Below the pieces are notes generated by a model that searched no databases, was not told where the DNA came from, and saw nothing but the letters and a program-made list of their open reading frames with translations. A program made the position numbers and the translations under genes. A stretch of DNA of 64,000 bases from Sparassis latifolia. Its lineage: Eukaryota > Basidiomycota > Agaricomycetes > Polyporales > Sparassidaceae. The stretch is taken from contig CM031561.1 in assembly GCA_018466975.1 (NCBI GenBank), positions 1,178,001-1,242,000 of the forward strand, written 5' to 3'. This document shows, in pieces, positions 35,701-46,053 of this stretch (position 1 is its first letter; each line of letters begins with the position of its first letter).

Positions 35701-36779
35701 AGCTCAGACATTGCTGCCAGGTGCATGTTCAATTTAACTAATCACACTTATCTTGCACTGAGCTATGTCATTTTAAGGCACAATCAGACTTGTGGCTATG
35801 AAACGAAAAACTAGGGAGCGACCAACTGTTCACTGGGAAGACACCAAGGCTGATCATGCAGTCAATGCACAGCTTTATGGCTCTGCATTAACTTGGACAC
35901 CTTGTGTTCACCTGATAGCTAAGTCTCGGGATAAGTGCACTGTGGGATCATGGATATGTGGAACATCACCAATTAATGTGAGTCATCTACTTTATAATAA
36001 GAGGGGTGTCCATTTAATAGTGCACAGGAAAACACTATCCTTGGCCGAATTGTTGAGATTCTCAGCAGTGGAAGTGCAAAGTCATCTATTATTGTATTAG
36101 ATCAATTTGACATTGCCGAAACTCGTGATCCGACCTTTGGAATGCCAACTCTCCATCGACATCTGGGGGAGACAACTTATATTATAATGTCCACATTTGT
36201 AAGTACAGTTTCACCTTGAATTGTATACCAACACTAAAGATGTACCCTCAGCAAGTTGATTTCTCCATTAATGTGCAACATAACTGTCAAAAATGCAGAT
36301 GTTCTGCATCAGGAAAACGCCAGCGAAAACAAGAGAGGCAGGACTCTGGACTCACTGAGCAATTCATCGAGCACAAGGAGGACGATCACTTTATCATCAA
36401 TACTCACTCCCTCCACAATCCTCATCTTCTCCGTCAGCTTCTACCTCGACATCTGACAGCACCGATTGCTCTCTTCAAAGAATGCCAATGCAAACATGCT
36501 GAGTTGGCAGCACAACTCCGGACTTTTCAGGATGCAAAATGAGAGGGGCGAAAGTGGATCAAAGAGAGTAAGAAGCAGATTGCCACTGCAAAGGTAGCAT
36601 CAAATGAGGTGCCAAGTGTTAGCACATGGAGTGTTCCACCAAATGCAGCCACAATGGTCACATTGGATCCGACACTGCCAGCTATAGCATCAATTGGCAT
36701 ATCCAACACAGCATCCACTGCAGTTGCGTCAACATCACAGGTCACAGGAACAAAGCGGAAGAGGCACCGGGTACATTAG
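32751..36779 (+). pseudogene. Transposase of element B (stop codons)
   Basis: A multi-exon plus-strand gene, the best preserved member of this family here. Blocks in order: acidic [93 protein letters not shown] region (34100-34160); [97 protein letters not shown]; and a basic C-terminus (TKRKRHRVH). Two stops interrupt it: TAA at 33665-33667, where A has CAA, and TGA at 36540-36542. The two Cys clusters (CRKC and CQKCRC) may bind zinc. The gene end is TAG at 36777-36779. Confidence 0.75.
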
Positions 36780-37230
36780 AATGCTAGAGCATTCACCTCG
36801 GAGATGTAGAAGTATGTACAGGAGACTTCCATCAAGATGTATTCCACACATAGACAAAACGTTGTATTTGAAATGCCTGTGAGGCCATGTGTATCTCAAT
36901 TAAAGCCAAGGTGCACATAGCAGACCAAGGTGGATGGACAGGCAACAGCGACATGATGGGAGACTGGATGCAAGCTGGGGCGAGATTGTGGCCACAAGGT
37001 AACTTGATTGCTGCCAGAGATACCAGATTTATCTCAAGACAACGTGCACATGCCAGCTCATCTTCAGCAGACAAAGAGATGTGATGGAGATGTCACCACA
37101 TGAAGACAATGTCATTGTTCTCTGCGAGCAACACGAGCAAATAGATGAACAATAGATGGAAGCCACACCAATCACAGCCAATTTGTTATCTCAGACAAAA
37201 TGGGAGGTATCATCTCGATCTTAGATTATC
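36780..37230. other. Right subterminal region of transposon B
   Basis: Non-coding DNA between the transposase and the right terminal repeat. No ORF is supported. Confidence 0.5.
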
Positions 37231-37244
37231 GCAAGTTGGCGGTG

Positions 37245-37290
37245 TACTCAGCCTCAATTCTAAATAAGGCTACTGCCCCTGCTGACATAT
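37245..37290 (-). mobile_element. Detached head of SINE-like copy 1
   Basis: Read on the minus strand, ATATGTCAGC...GCCTTATTTAGAATTGAGGC and the following TGAGTA match 40283-40328 of the intact copy, apart from a few changes. This is the part of copy 1 cut off by the transposon insertions. Confidence 0.75.
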
Positions 37291-37563
37291 ATTGTACCAT
37301 TTTGCAGTGGCCATTACATTCTCCTTGTTACTGATGTTTCTAATGATGATCTAAGCATTTAATAATGTGTAGTTCATATCTACAATAGTTTCACTACAGT
37401 TATAAGAATTGATATTCTAATTATAATACTAATTTCACATTTATATTAATTAAAATAGAGTCAAAAATAAGAGACTCACAAAATACTCAGTAGCAAATGA
37501 TTAAATTATCATTAGAAGTATCAGTAACAAGGAGAATGTAATGGCCACTACAAAATATTATAA
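37291..37563. mobile_element. AT-rich foldback (MITE-like) element
   Basis: Two arms of about 70 bp (37291-37361 and 37495-37563) are inverted copies. They share GTGGCCATTACATTCTCC and TTGTTACTGAT with few mismatches, around a ~130-bp AT-rich loop. There is no coding capacity. It sits directly beside the SINE fragment. Its outer limits may extend a few bases (GCCC...TTGCT on both sides). Confidence 0.65.
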
Positions 37564-38981
37564 TATAGCAAGGGCCCTCTGGGCAGACCTGGATGCGAAA
37601 ATATGCAAATAATATCTCAAAAAAAATGATAAACATTAATGCCCTTAAAAGACACACAACAACTAGCAACGACTCAAAAACACATTTAGTAGTATAAACC
37701 ATGTAATCTTCAACACTGCAGGAGACAAACATTCCTTAGACTGTATGGTAGCAATGAAAAACGAGAGTTGACAATGACAGACAGTGATGACAAGTGAATG
37801 ATGATGTGTAATACTGACTAAGAAGGAAACCACAGGCCTATGTGTGCCATCATACTATCCGACGATGTGCATGTATGTATCTCGGAAAGTAAGCTAAATA
37901 AAGACTGGTCAGATACGATGTTAGGCACAGGACAACACGCACATATGCATTATCAAGCATGGTAGCTCATGTTTAGCATTAATGAGCATCCACGTGAGTC
38001 ACACGAGGAGCATTCATGCGAGTCACACGAGGTGTAACCTCCTGTGTGGGCTGAGAGGCACAGATGCTTCAGGTGCTCAGATGGTCATGTTTCTTGGTCG
38101 CATCCAACAAACCACATTGGTCTGGTCGCGTAATGCCTTTTTACCCAAGAAAATAATGATGAGTGGATATGAAAAGTATGAACAGTGGAGAGGGCACACC
38201 TGGTATATCCATAGCATTGTCATCATGTGGGAAATCTTGCAGAAGACAGTGCTTGACAAAGTCCCAAACATATTTACCAGTCAAACTAATGTTCCGGTAA
38301 GGAATGCCGACTAGGATACGAGAAGACTCGGTGTTGTCAAGACATATCCCCACCACCACACGAGTGCGTTGGAGTATAATGATGCCCGTGATGACTCCAG
38401 GTATGCAGTACTCTGCTGTACCAATGAGTATCGGCCCAGCTGAGGGAACTTCAAGGGGCATTCAGGATAAGGATTATAGTGGAAGAGATTATGACCAGGA
38501 TGAAGGTCGAGCGTGAAGTACAAAACATACTGAGTCATCGTAACACAGGCCTAGTAATTGTCAAAATGTGAAGGAAGTCGAAAGGACACTTTTGAGTAAA
38601 TATTTTGAACATGAGACGGTGGGAAACAGTCATGCACCAGCTTACTCAGGCTTCCAATGGAGAGGCACCTCAAATTAGCTGGGTGTGCTAAGAGGCATCC
38701 AGACTTATTGAAACTGATGGAAAATGAGTTCACATGTGAAACACTATCACAAAATTGGCTTAGCTAGAGTGGAACGTGACTTACATACCTGATTGACATT
38801 CATCCAATTATGTGAACTAAGCAACACAGATCAGATGCAGAAGGCCGCAATGTGGACACACCCTATGCCATCAGAACATATCGTAATCATCTCTCACACA
38901 CCATTTCTTGAACTTGAACACACCCAACAGACCACTGCAAATGTGTTGTTCAAGAAGTGTATTGTGTTTGAGATGATGCTG
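37564..38981. other. AT-rich region without genes
   Basis: No coding ORF. There is a short direct repeat of GAGTCACACGAGG near 37995-38030. It is probably old repeat debris. Confidence 0.45.
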
Positions 38982-39160
38982 TGTAAGCAGCCAATATCCT
39001 CAGGTTCACCAGGGCTGCAGTGGACTCAATATATAGCCAAAGTAAGCTAAGACTTAGTAAGTACAGCTAGATGGTGAGTGTAGAGGATTAAAAGCAACTT
39101 GCTTAGGTAATCAGTAAGCAGTTCATAACAAGTAATGGTCATCAGAACCAACCTGTTACA
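38982..39160 (-). mobile_element. Solo LTR related to the 43824-46232 element
   Basis: Exactly 179 bp, the length of the two LTRs at 43824 and 46054. On the minus strand it runs TGTAACAGGTTGGTTCTGAT ... TTACA and aligns to them end to end with scattered substitutions. No matching 5-bp direct repeat flanks it (TGCTG against GGATG), so it is old or rearranged. Confidence 0.8.
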
Positions 39161-39999
39161 GGATGGCAGAGGCTGTGACTATCTTGAAGAAGGAGGTGTG
39201 AAGTATTGTAGCCTCAAGGACTTAAACGTGTCACACTGGTCAGACGTGTGTCACATGCCTGAAGGGCAATAGGCTGGATAAGTCCATCCCAGCTTCAACC
39301 TGGCTCATCGCCGGATTGCACTAGACTCATTTTGCGCCTTTTACACTCAGGCTTTGTAGCCATGAGACACGCAAGCCTAGCCCAATTGGGGCTTATCACT
39401 TACATAATGCATGTCCCGGGACATGCACCCTGGCACGCGCCTGCCGTTGGCAGGTGAGGGGTCATCGAGCATGCCCCGCTGCGAGCAGCAGGGGCAGAGC
39501 GACGGGATTGATGGCCGGAGTGTGCGCGCCACCTAGCCGACGGGCAGCACGAGCCTCGCCCACATTCTTTGGCGCTCCCTCCCGTTGCTAGGCAAATAGA
39601 TATGATATGTTTGCGGAGACCTTCCATATCGGGCTGCATGTCCCACGGAGCCTCAGAATTGAATTCGCCATGGGACATGCAGCCCACTGGGCTGCCAGCC
39701 AAAAAAGCATGTCCCATGAAAAATAAGTTGCGATATTCTTCATGGGACACACCAATTGCCCGAAAACTGCTACGCACTCGTGTAGATGAGTATCTTTAGG
39801 TAATTTGGCTGAGAGCAACACATCCACTCAAATTCCGGGCCTCCTGTGGCCTCAAAAAATTCGCAAAAATGCTCATTTGCACGCTGTAGCATGCCTGTAC
39901 ATGTATATAAAAGTCCCGCTCAAAAACACGTCCGGGAGGCCTCTGCAGCACGAACTCTGTCGCACCCGTTCAACATCTCCGCGGGCGCCTATCTCAGCG
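39161..39999. other. Gene-free region with palindrome cluster
   Basis: Apart from the palindromes listed next, a TATA-like TATATAAAAG occurs at 39904-39913, upstream of a short ORF. Confidence 0.4.
39408..39750. repeat. Cluster of GCATGTCCC palindromes
   Basis: A perfect 20-bp palindrome TGCATGTCCCGGGACATGCA lies at 39408-39427. A 15-bp inverted repeat GGGCTGCATGTCCCA / TGGGACATGCAGCCC has arms at 39631-39645 and 39671-39685. A third pair is GCATGTCCCATGAA (39707-39720) with TTCATGGGACAC (39739-39750). All use the same GCATGTCCC core. Confidence 0.8.
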
Positions 40000-40164
40000 A
40001 TGTCCGATCGTTTGGATCACCGTTTAGGTCCCTGTGTCCCAGGACATTCTAAAGGTTGCTTTCTTCAACTGAAACCCTGCTTAACCACTCCATCAAATAT
40101 CTTCGGGGTTGGAACAGTTAAGTTCTACCTAATTGAAGCTCTGGCCGTGTATGGTGCATTTTAA
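40000..40164 (+). CDS. Possible small ORF behind a TATA box (54 codons)
   Basis: A TATATAAAAG box 90 bp upstream and a CT/CA-rich leader precede ATG 40000. The ORF MSDRLDHRLGPCVPGHSKGC... ends with TAA at 40162-40164. It has no recognised domain. It could equally be the promoter and first exon of a lost gene, or chance. The promoter-like layout is the only real support. Confidence 0.2.
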   Translation: MSDRLDHRLGPCVPGHSKGCFLQLKPCLTTPSNIFGVGTVKFYLIEALAVYGAF

Positions 40165-40282
40165 GCTTCCAGGCCAAATCCAGGCTCATCAGGATGGACC
40201 TGGAACTAAACCAAATAAGGCAATTTTCACACGCAAGATCTGGAATACAGGCTATGAGACCTGTACCACTTCGTGTCCAGGA

Positions 40283-40552
40283 ATATGTCAGCATTGCCAG
40301 TAGCCTTATTTAGAATTGAGGCTGATTAGTTAGCAAGGCCAAATGGCTTAGTGGAATGAGTGTGGTTATGGTATGTGCTTATGTAAGCATGTTCCAGCAG
40401 GTCAAGGGTCCAGTCCTGCCTGGGTGCAAGTGTGTTTTGTACAAATTGTCATTGTATTACAATCTGCCCACTCTAAGTACAATTACAATATTACAACAGT
40501 GGGACAGTGTGCACAAGGCTTTACCCAGCTACCTGGGTGATTGTAATACAAT
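40283..40552 (+). mobile_element. tRNA-derived SINE-like repeat, copy 2 (uninterrupted)
   Basis: A 270-bp unit. Box A-like TGGCTTAGTGG is at 40344-40354 and box B-like GGGTCCAGTCC at 40406-40416, about 50 bp apart. These have the order and spacing of a pol III internal promoter from a tRNA. The 3' part contains CATTGTATTACAATC and ends TTGTAATACAAT. AATAT flanks both ends (about 40282-40286 and 40550-40554) but partly overlaps the unit, so it is only a weak target-duplication candidate. TA at 40327-40328 marks the spot where copy 1 is split by transposons A and B. Confidence 0.75.
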
Positions 40553-41084
40553 ATTGGGAATCACAGCTGCACCTCCATGCCTTCCTCAGGCATCCTCCTC
40601 CGTGGGCTCACCCACCAGCGTGTCCGCCTCAATATCAGCAGCAACCTTGGCCTTGATATCGTGCAGTGCTCTGCAGCTTGGTCCGGAAGCTGTTGAGCGA
40701 CGTCTTCATCTTCGTCGGACCGCTTGCCCTTCTCATGCATACCACAACCCTTTTGCCTTCTTTGGTGCCGGCTCATCGCCATGTTGGCCCACCCTGTCAT
40801 CACTGTGGTCCCCACTTCATCGTTGCTGTCATCACCGCTGTCAACTCGGGGTACGCACGGGCCTTGGCCGGAGGAGCTTTTGACTCCTGGTCAAGTAAGT
40901 GGTACTTCGCTGTGGTTCACCGGGCGTGGCAAAAGGGAAAGTACGCTGGGCTATCACAGTTGTTCGTTGATATCAAATTTATGATAGTGGGTTAGGGATG
41001 CCTGAGCTATACGTGTGTTTCGTTGTCTGAAGTCAGGATGGTAGTCTGCACAATACAGATGGGGGAATGTAGAGGGGGGATGCC
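40553..41084 (-). pseudogene. Degenerate coding-like sequence
   Basis: The minus strand carries short coding-like stretches in alternating frames (for example GDEPAPKKAKGL, and ALHDIKAKVAADIEADTLVG then EPTEEDA) broken by stops and frameshifts. It may be an old retroelement or host-gene fragment. The family is not recognised. Confidence 0.25.
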
Positions 41085-41362
41085 TAGCAACCGTGTGCAA
41101 GGGCTTGCATTCTGTCTTCTTATACAATGCCTACAACCAGTGCAGGGCTTAACAGGTTTTCTTTGTCTTCTTGTCCAGGTGCCTACAACCGTGTGCAGGG
41201 CTTACTGAGTCTTCTGTGTTCCTTTCCGAGTGCCTACAACCGTGTGCAGGGCTTTACCGAGTGTACGTGTCCTAATACGATGTGCCTGGCCGATAACTTT
41301 CCTACGTGTTGTCCGAGAACTTTCCGAGAACGGGTTGAGTATCTAGCAACCGTGTGCTAGAC
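41085..41362 (+). repeat. Imperfect tandem repeat with CCGTGTGCAGGGCTT core
   Basis: The core occurs at about 41091, 41137, 41189 and 41240, with a shorter copy at 41350. It is usually preceded by GCCTACAA and spaced about 45-55 bp. No coding role is seen. Confidence 0.65.
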
Positions 41363-41464
41363 TACCCAACAGAAACAATACGAGAGTGCAGTAGTTGTGT
41401 TCGTAACAACTTCCTGCCTGTGCTGAACTGACTTTGTCGGGATCCTTTTGATTACGAGTAACAA

Positions 41465-41998
41465 TGTTACTGGGAGGAGTGGAACAAACTCCTATTCTTT
41501 TAGTTTATCACTTGTAGGGTAAGCTACAAGCAGAGGGAGAACTCTTCACTTATAGGGGTGCTACAAGTGGGGAGAGAAGACTGTGGGTCGGGGCGCCTCG
41601 GGGGTCCTTTTATACCCCTCGGGTGTCACCCATGTGACCGTTACATAGTAGTGTTACATGGCAGATTGGCCAATAGCAAAATAAGAGCATCACGTGATCA
41701 AAGGGGAAAGTAGGAAGGAAAAATGTCGTAGGACCTTCATGTACAATAGCATAAAGTGAGCAGGGAGAAACAGGGAAGACAAAACTCTTGGGACCTCCGT
41801 GTCCAATAGCATAAAGCGAGCAGGGAGAAGTAGGGAGAAAGCACTTTCCGAGTTTTTCCCATCCAATAGCATAATGTGAGCATCAGGTGACATGCTTGGC
41901 CAAATGTTCTCGGGTTCCGTCTTAGTCACATGACTTCTTCGTCGAGCGCTTCACTGGTGGTTACGTGTTCACAAGCCAAACACTTTTGGTGCGTGACA
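41465..41998 (-). mobile_element. 3' LTR of Ty3/gypsy element 1
   Basis: On the minus strand it starts TGTCACGC (41998) directly after the pol gene and probably ends GTAACA (41465). It has a TATA-type box GTATAAAAGG (about 41614-41623). Upstream of that are three to four imperfect ~60-bp repeats with the core TTATGCTATTGG (41740-41880), likely enhancer-like U3 repeats. The downstream limit is uncertain because no second LTR is available for comparison. Confidence 0.6.
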
Positions 41999-42051
41999 TT
42001 TGGGCGGCACGAAAAAAATGCAACTGACCCCAGTTGCCCTACTCGGACCAT

Positions 42052-43709
42052 TCAGGTTCTTGATGAAGCATCAGAATCTTCTACACTGATGCTTGAATGG
42101 TCAGAGTGGTCATCTGAACTGCTGCTTCCATCATTTTCATAATTTTCTATTTCTTCGGCTAATTCGATAAGGCGTGGGTCATCACGATGCACGTACAGCA
42201 GCAGGCGAAATGCAGCAATGCTTTGTTTCCAAGGCATTCTGTCGAGATCCTTTAGAATATATGCTCCATTTGTTGTCCGGCATACCACCTCGTAGAGGCC
42301 CAAATATCGGTCTTTGTGTTTGCGATCCATCTCCTTTTCGACTGTGTTGTTGCGTACGAGAACCAACTCTCCCTTCGTGTATATGTCCTTGGTAAGGCGG
42401 CGCTTGAAATGTGTCTTGAATGCTTCTTTGGATTGGAGGCGATGATGATGTAGTGTGTCTGCGGCATGGGCTAAGTCTTAGGGTCTCTTCTGTAGTTGGC
42501 GAATGCGCATTGCAAGCAGGTCGCTGGTTGTCATTCCTGAATGATATCCTTCCATCATGAATGTTGCTTTGGTAAGGTCGAAAGGAAGCACGGGGTGGAC
42601 TTCGTACAGCAAATAATACGGGGAGAAACCAGTTGAGCGGCTGACAGTGATGCGGTCGGTAAAGAATGCATGATGTACGAGATCGGGCCAACAGTTGACT
42701 TGTCCGTTACACGCCTTGATAATTGATTCACATATCATGAAGTGTCCACGTTCGACTACTCCATTTGCCTTTGAATTGTAGGCTGATATTCGCACTTGAG
42801 GAATTCCATAGCGGCACATTAACTCTGAGAACGCTCCTTTGACTTCATTCCCATTGTCGGTCGTTACTTGTCCAACTGCTCTGTATCGGCAAAATACTTC
42901 TTCCCAAATGAATCGTGCCACAGCTTTAGCATTGGCTTTGCGTAGCGCTCATCCTTCGGCTGCTCGAGAAAGATCGTCTCATGCTGCAATGATATAGCGA
43001 TGCCCTTTGGCAGTCGGCATGAACATAATGTCCACATAAACCTTGGTGAATATTGTGGATGGGGCTGATATCAGGATGGGCACTTCCACTTTGCGTACAC
43101 TTCGGATTTGACACTGGTGACATGATCGGACATGCTGCTGTGCATCGTTCCATATTCCTGGCCAGTAGAAATGCTCCTTCAGGGTTTGCATGACAGCATA
43201 TTCTCCTCGGTGTCCAAGTCCTTCGTGTGCCTGAAACAAAATAGATTGTCGGGATTTCGTGGAGAGGATGACTCGTAATGGGGGCTTTCGTCCATTCCTC
43301 CGATATAGTTTTCCATTGCACATAAGGAACTGTGAAGCCTTCTGGATAAATCGTCGTTTCTCTTGAGTGTTAGGGAAAGTTGGTGTTTCAAGGGTCTGCA
43401 GAAAATGCTTGTAATCACTGAGGGCCTCGTCTTGATCACTTCGAGTAACAGTGTATGCCTTGACTGCATTTCAGTGGGTTCCTTTCATGTATCCAACCAG
43501 CGCTGATCCATAGCTTTGACCTTGGGCTCTGATTTCCGTGTATAAGGCGATATCATCCAACCAGGAATCATCATGTTCACTTGCTTCTTCGTCAGATGCC
43601 AATTCTCGTCGTGATAGAGCATTGGGTCCTTTGTGTTTATCGGCGGGCACATGGATGAGCGTAAAGTGAAACAATAGGACTCCTTGTATCCATCAATTGA
43701 TAGTTGCAT
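42052..43709 (-). pseudogene. Ty3/gypsy element 1 pol: RNase H end and integrase
   Basis: Minus-strand reading starts with HVPADKHKGPNALSRRE (end of RNase H). Integrase follows: zinc-binding HEGLGHRG...HVRSCHQCQ, then core aspartates in VYVDIMFMP and TTDNGNE and a glutamate in ANGVVERGH. The C-terminal domain reads DRYLGLYEVVCRTTNGAYIL and ends in a Ser/Asp-rich tail at 42052. Stops TGA at 42979-42981 and 42949-42951 and TAA near 42479 interrupt it; the two TGAs fit CGA-to-TGA changes. No chromodomain is visible. The integrase would insert cDNA copies. Confidence 0.8.
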
Positions 43710-43823
43710 TGGGTTGCAAGTTCAGCTCGTTCAACATTCCCTTGATGTATTTTGCATCCACTTCCACTTGCAAGTTCTGTACTCCAATCAAATATAACCG
43801 ATAGGCACGCAGCACTCGGTACA

Positions 43824-44002
43824 TGTAACGGGTCGGTTCTGATGACCGTTACTCGTTATGGACTGCTTACTACTTACATAAGCAAGTTGCTTTTAATCCT
43901 TTACACTCACCATCTAGCTGTACTTACTCAGTCTTAGCTTACTCTGGCTATATATTGAGTCCACTACAGCCCTGGTGAGCCTAAGGACCTAGGCTCTTTA
44001 CA
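43824..44002 (+). repeat. 5' LTR of the non-autonomous element
   Basis: 179 bp, with a TATATATTGAG stretch near its 3' half. Nearly identical to 46054-46232, and related to the solo LTR at 38982-39160. Confidence 0.9.
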
Positions 44003-44041
44003 CTTTTTTTGTAGTCTCAGAACTACTGCTGAAGTTCTGCT

Positions 44042-44539
44042 ATGACTGGATACTACTGGCTGGATGGGCAGGAGCACTCACTGTGCCCTGCACGTCATAC
44101 CTACCTGGCAACACCTCTCAGGACCTCTGAAGTCATGGTCATCATCAGTGACATAGGCCGTGTTGCCAACACACTGCAAGGATGGGTTGAGGCGAACAAC
44201 CTCACTCATTGGCTCACAATCGCCGACTGGCTGGTCGAGCGACATCTCCACCTCGCCACCCTCCACGAGCGCTATGCTTGCGAAGATGGCCTTACCACCA
44301 TCAAGTGTGCTCACCGCCGCCTCGACACCCTCGCAGAATGCCTGGGAGCTGCCATCACCCATGTGACTTTCGACGTGGCATGGACGCGTCACCACATGAC
44401 ACGTGACCGCGTCAAACGCGACGTCGCCACTCCTACTGCAGTACCTGCACTCCCTGCTTCCCCCTCCCTCATGTCCAAAAAGCTCGCCAAGCCCGAGCAC
44501 CTGCGCCACATCAAGAATGATGCGCCGCACCTGGACTGA
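44042..44539 (+). CDS. ORF1 of the non-autonomous LTR element
   Basis: 165 codons (MTGYYWLDGQEHSLC...). It is rich in Leu/Ala/His and predicted helical, with a middle part reading GWVEANNLTHWLTIADWLVE and a basic C-terminal MSKKLAKPEHLRHIKN. It starts 39 bp after the 5' LTR, the usual place for gag. No capsid or zinc-knuckle motif is visible, so a gag-like role is inferred from position only. Confidence 0.5.
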   Translation: MTGYYWLDGQEHSLCPARHTYLATPLRTSEVMVIISDIGRVANTLQGWVEANNLTHWLTIADWLVERHLHLATLHERYACEDGLTTIKCAHRRLDTLAECLGAAITHVTFDVAWTRHHMTRDRVKRDVATPTAVPALPASPSLMSKKLAKPEHLRHIKNDAPHLD

Positions 44540-44572
44540 AAAAACCGGCCCCAAAAACTGGTAGGGGAGAGT

Positions 44573-45394
44573 GTGGGGGTAAAAGAGGCCGAGGAGAGAA
44601 GAAGGGAGGAGAGGAGGCTGGCAAAGAAGGTGTGGGAACGGACGCAGCACGACCAGGAGCAGGAGCGGACGCCGTGCAAGCACGACGATGCACGAGCTAT
44701 GCCCGCCCCATCACCTCCCACAGTGCCGCCACCACGCACCCATCTCACCGAGTGCCCAACGACGCCGATGACCCCGATGCGTTCACACGCGATGCCACCA
44801 CGTCGTGGTGCATGCACGCCCACAGCACCTGTGATGCAGGACGCGGATGACATGCCCGCCACCTCACCGGCACCAGGGGCGTGCAACCACGACAGTGCGG
44901 CACCAACGCGCATGAGCACAGCGCCGCAGTGCAGCTGCATGACCGCGCCCGCAGCGGCCGCAGCACAGGACGCAAATGACGCGCATGCCACGTCACCAGT
45001 GCGAGGGGTGCAAGCCCGCGACAGCCCGACGCCAACGTGTCTCACCGTCCGGGCCACCAACTGCCCAACAGTGCAGGTGGTGCCAAGCACACTGATGCAC
45101 CGCAGCTGCGTAACGGAGCCCGCAGCGGCCGCGGTGCAGGATGCGGACGTCGCAACCGACACACCACCGGCGCCGAGGACGCGCCATGCAGGTGCCGATG
45201 CACGAGCGCGCCCAGCATCACCGACGCACCACACCGCGCCGACAGCGTCAGGGGCGCATACCCAGGATGACGCGCCCACCACGCCGCCAACACTGAGGGT
45301 GCGCCAGGCCAGCGCCATGACCCGGGAGTGCACCGTGTCACCGACGCACCCCGTTACCGTGTCGCCGATGCACCACGCTGCGTCACCGGCATGA
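44573..45394 (+). CDS. ORF2 of the non-autonomous LTR element (repetitive)
   Basis: 273 codons. A basic, Glu/Arg-rich start (KEAEERRREERRLAKKVWER) is followed by a Pro/Ala/Thr-rich disordered region. That region is built from imperfect repeats around APAAAAAQDANDAHATSP / EPAAAAVQDADVATDTPP. The GC-rich repeats leave other frames open too, so translation is unproven. It may be spacer sequence with accidental coding potential. Confidence 0.35.
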   Translation: MGVKEAEERRREERRLAKKVWERTQHDQEQERTPCKHDDARAMPAPSPPTVPPPRTHLTECPTTPMTPMRSHAMPPRRGACTPTAPVMQDADDMPATSPAPGACNHDSAAPTRMSTAPQCSCMTAPAAAAAQDANDAHATSPVRGVQARDSPTPTCLTVRATNCPTVQVVPSTLMHRSCVTEPAAAAVQDADVATDTPPAPRTRHAGADARARPASPTHHTAPTASGAHTQDDAPTTPPTLRVRQASAMTRECTVSPTHPVTVSPMHHAASPA

Positions 45395-46053
45395 GGGGCG
45401 CGCGTCCATGACAACGCGATCCCAGTGCGCCCGGAGGTGCACCCCGCTGTCCCCGCCGTGAACCACCTGACGGCGCCCATGGACCCGAGCGTGCCGCTGG
45501 TGCACCCCCCTTCCCCGCCGACCACACACCCCGCATCCGATGTCCACGACGGACCGCCACCACCCTCCTGCGCCATCGAGCAGCTGACCTCGATGGCACC
45601 AGCGGACTGCGATACAGCGCCACGGCATCACGCCCAGGACACCCCCGAGGCAGCAGCACCTGTGTACGATGGTGCACAGTTGCTGCCCCACCCACCCTCA
45701 TCGACCTTGTCGACTCCCCTACTATCTGTTCCACCTCTGCAAACTCGAGGGCCCAACCCTCGACTTTGCCACATCGACCGGCGCTGGCAGTGGGACCGCC
45801 CACAGGACCCATGCCTCCCAAACCACTGCGTGCGGTCTCCTCAGACACCCCCGGTCATTGTCTATGGAACCGTAACCTGAGGTGGATCCGACGGGTTTTT
45901 TCTGGAGCGGGAGGGAGTGTGCGCATCGCACATTTATTTTATGGTATACATTCTCTTTATTTCCCTTATACATAGTGCACTTTACTTTACCATCCCCATC
46001 TATTCCCCTTCTCTTTCTTTCTTCTCCCCTGAGTTGTTTCTGGTAGGGGAGGG

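Larger units (their letters stand above)
30307..37244. mobile_element. DNA transposon B (mirror-image relative of A)
   Basis: The element is 6,938 bp, with left end CACTGCCAGTTTGCG and right end CGCAAGTTGGCGGTG, flanked by TA (30305-30306 and 37245-37246). Gene order is the mirror of A: accessory gene on the minus strand (left), transposase on the plus strand (right). Many protein blocks are about 80% or more identical to A by eye, while non-coding parts have diverged. A and B are therefore separate insertions of one family rather than a fresh duplication. Stops in both genes make it inactive. Confidence 0.8.

Noticed and set aside
23249..37244. A single 14-kb composite transposon as the primary interpretation
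   Set aside because: Each half has its own pair of terminal repeats and its own TA, and the halves have diverged. Two separate insertions fit better, though joint movement later is possible.
40341..40420. Functional tRNA gene in the SINE head
   Set aside because: Box A and B motifs exist, but the T-arm has extra bases, no good cloverleaf or acceptor stem can be drawn, and the unit is repeated with a non-tRNA tail.
44389..45576. 395-codon antisense ORF in the non-autonomous LTR element
   Set aside because: It arises from GC-rich repeats. It is antisense to the element and has no recognisable features.
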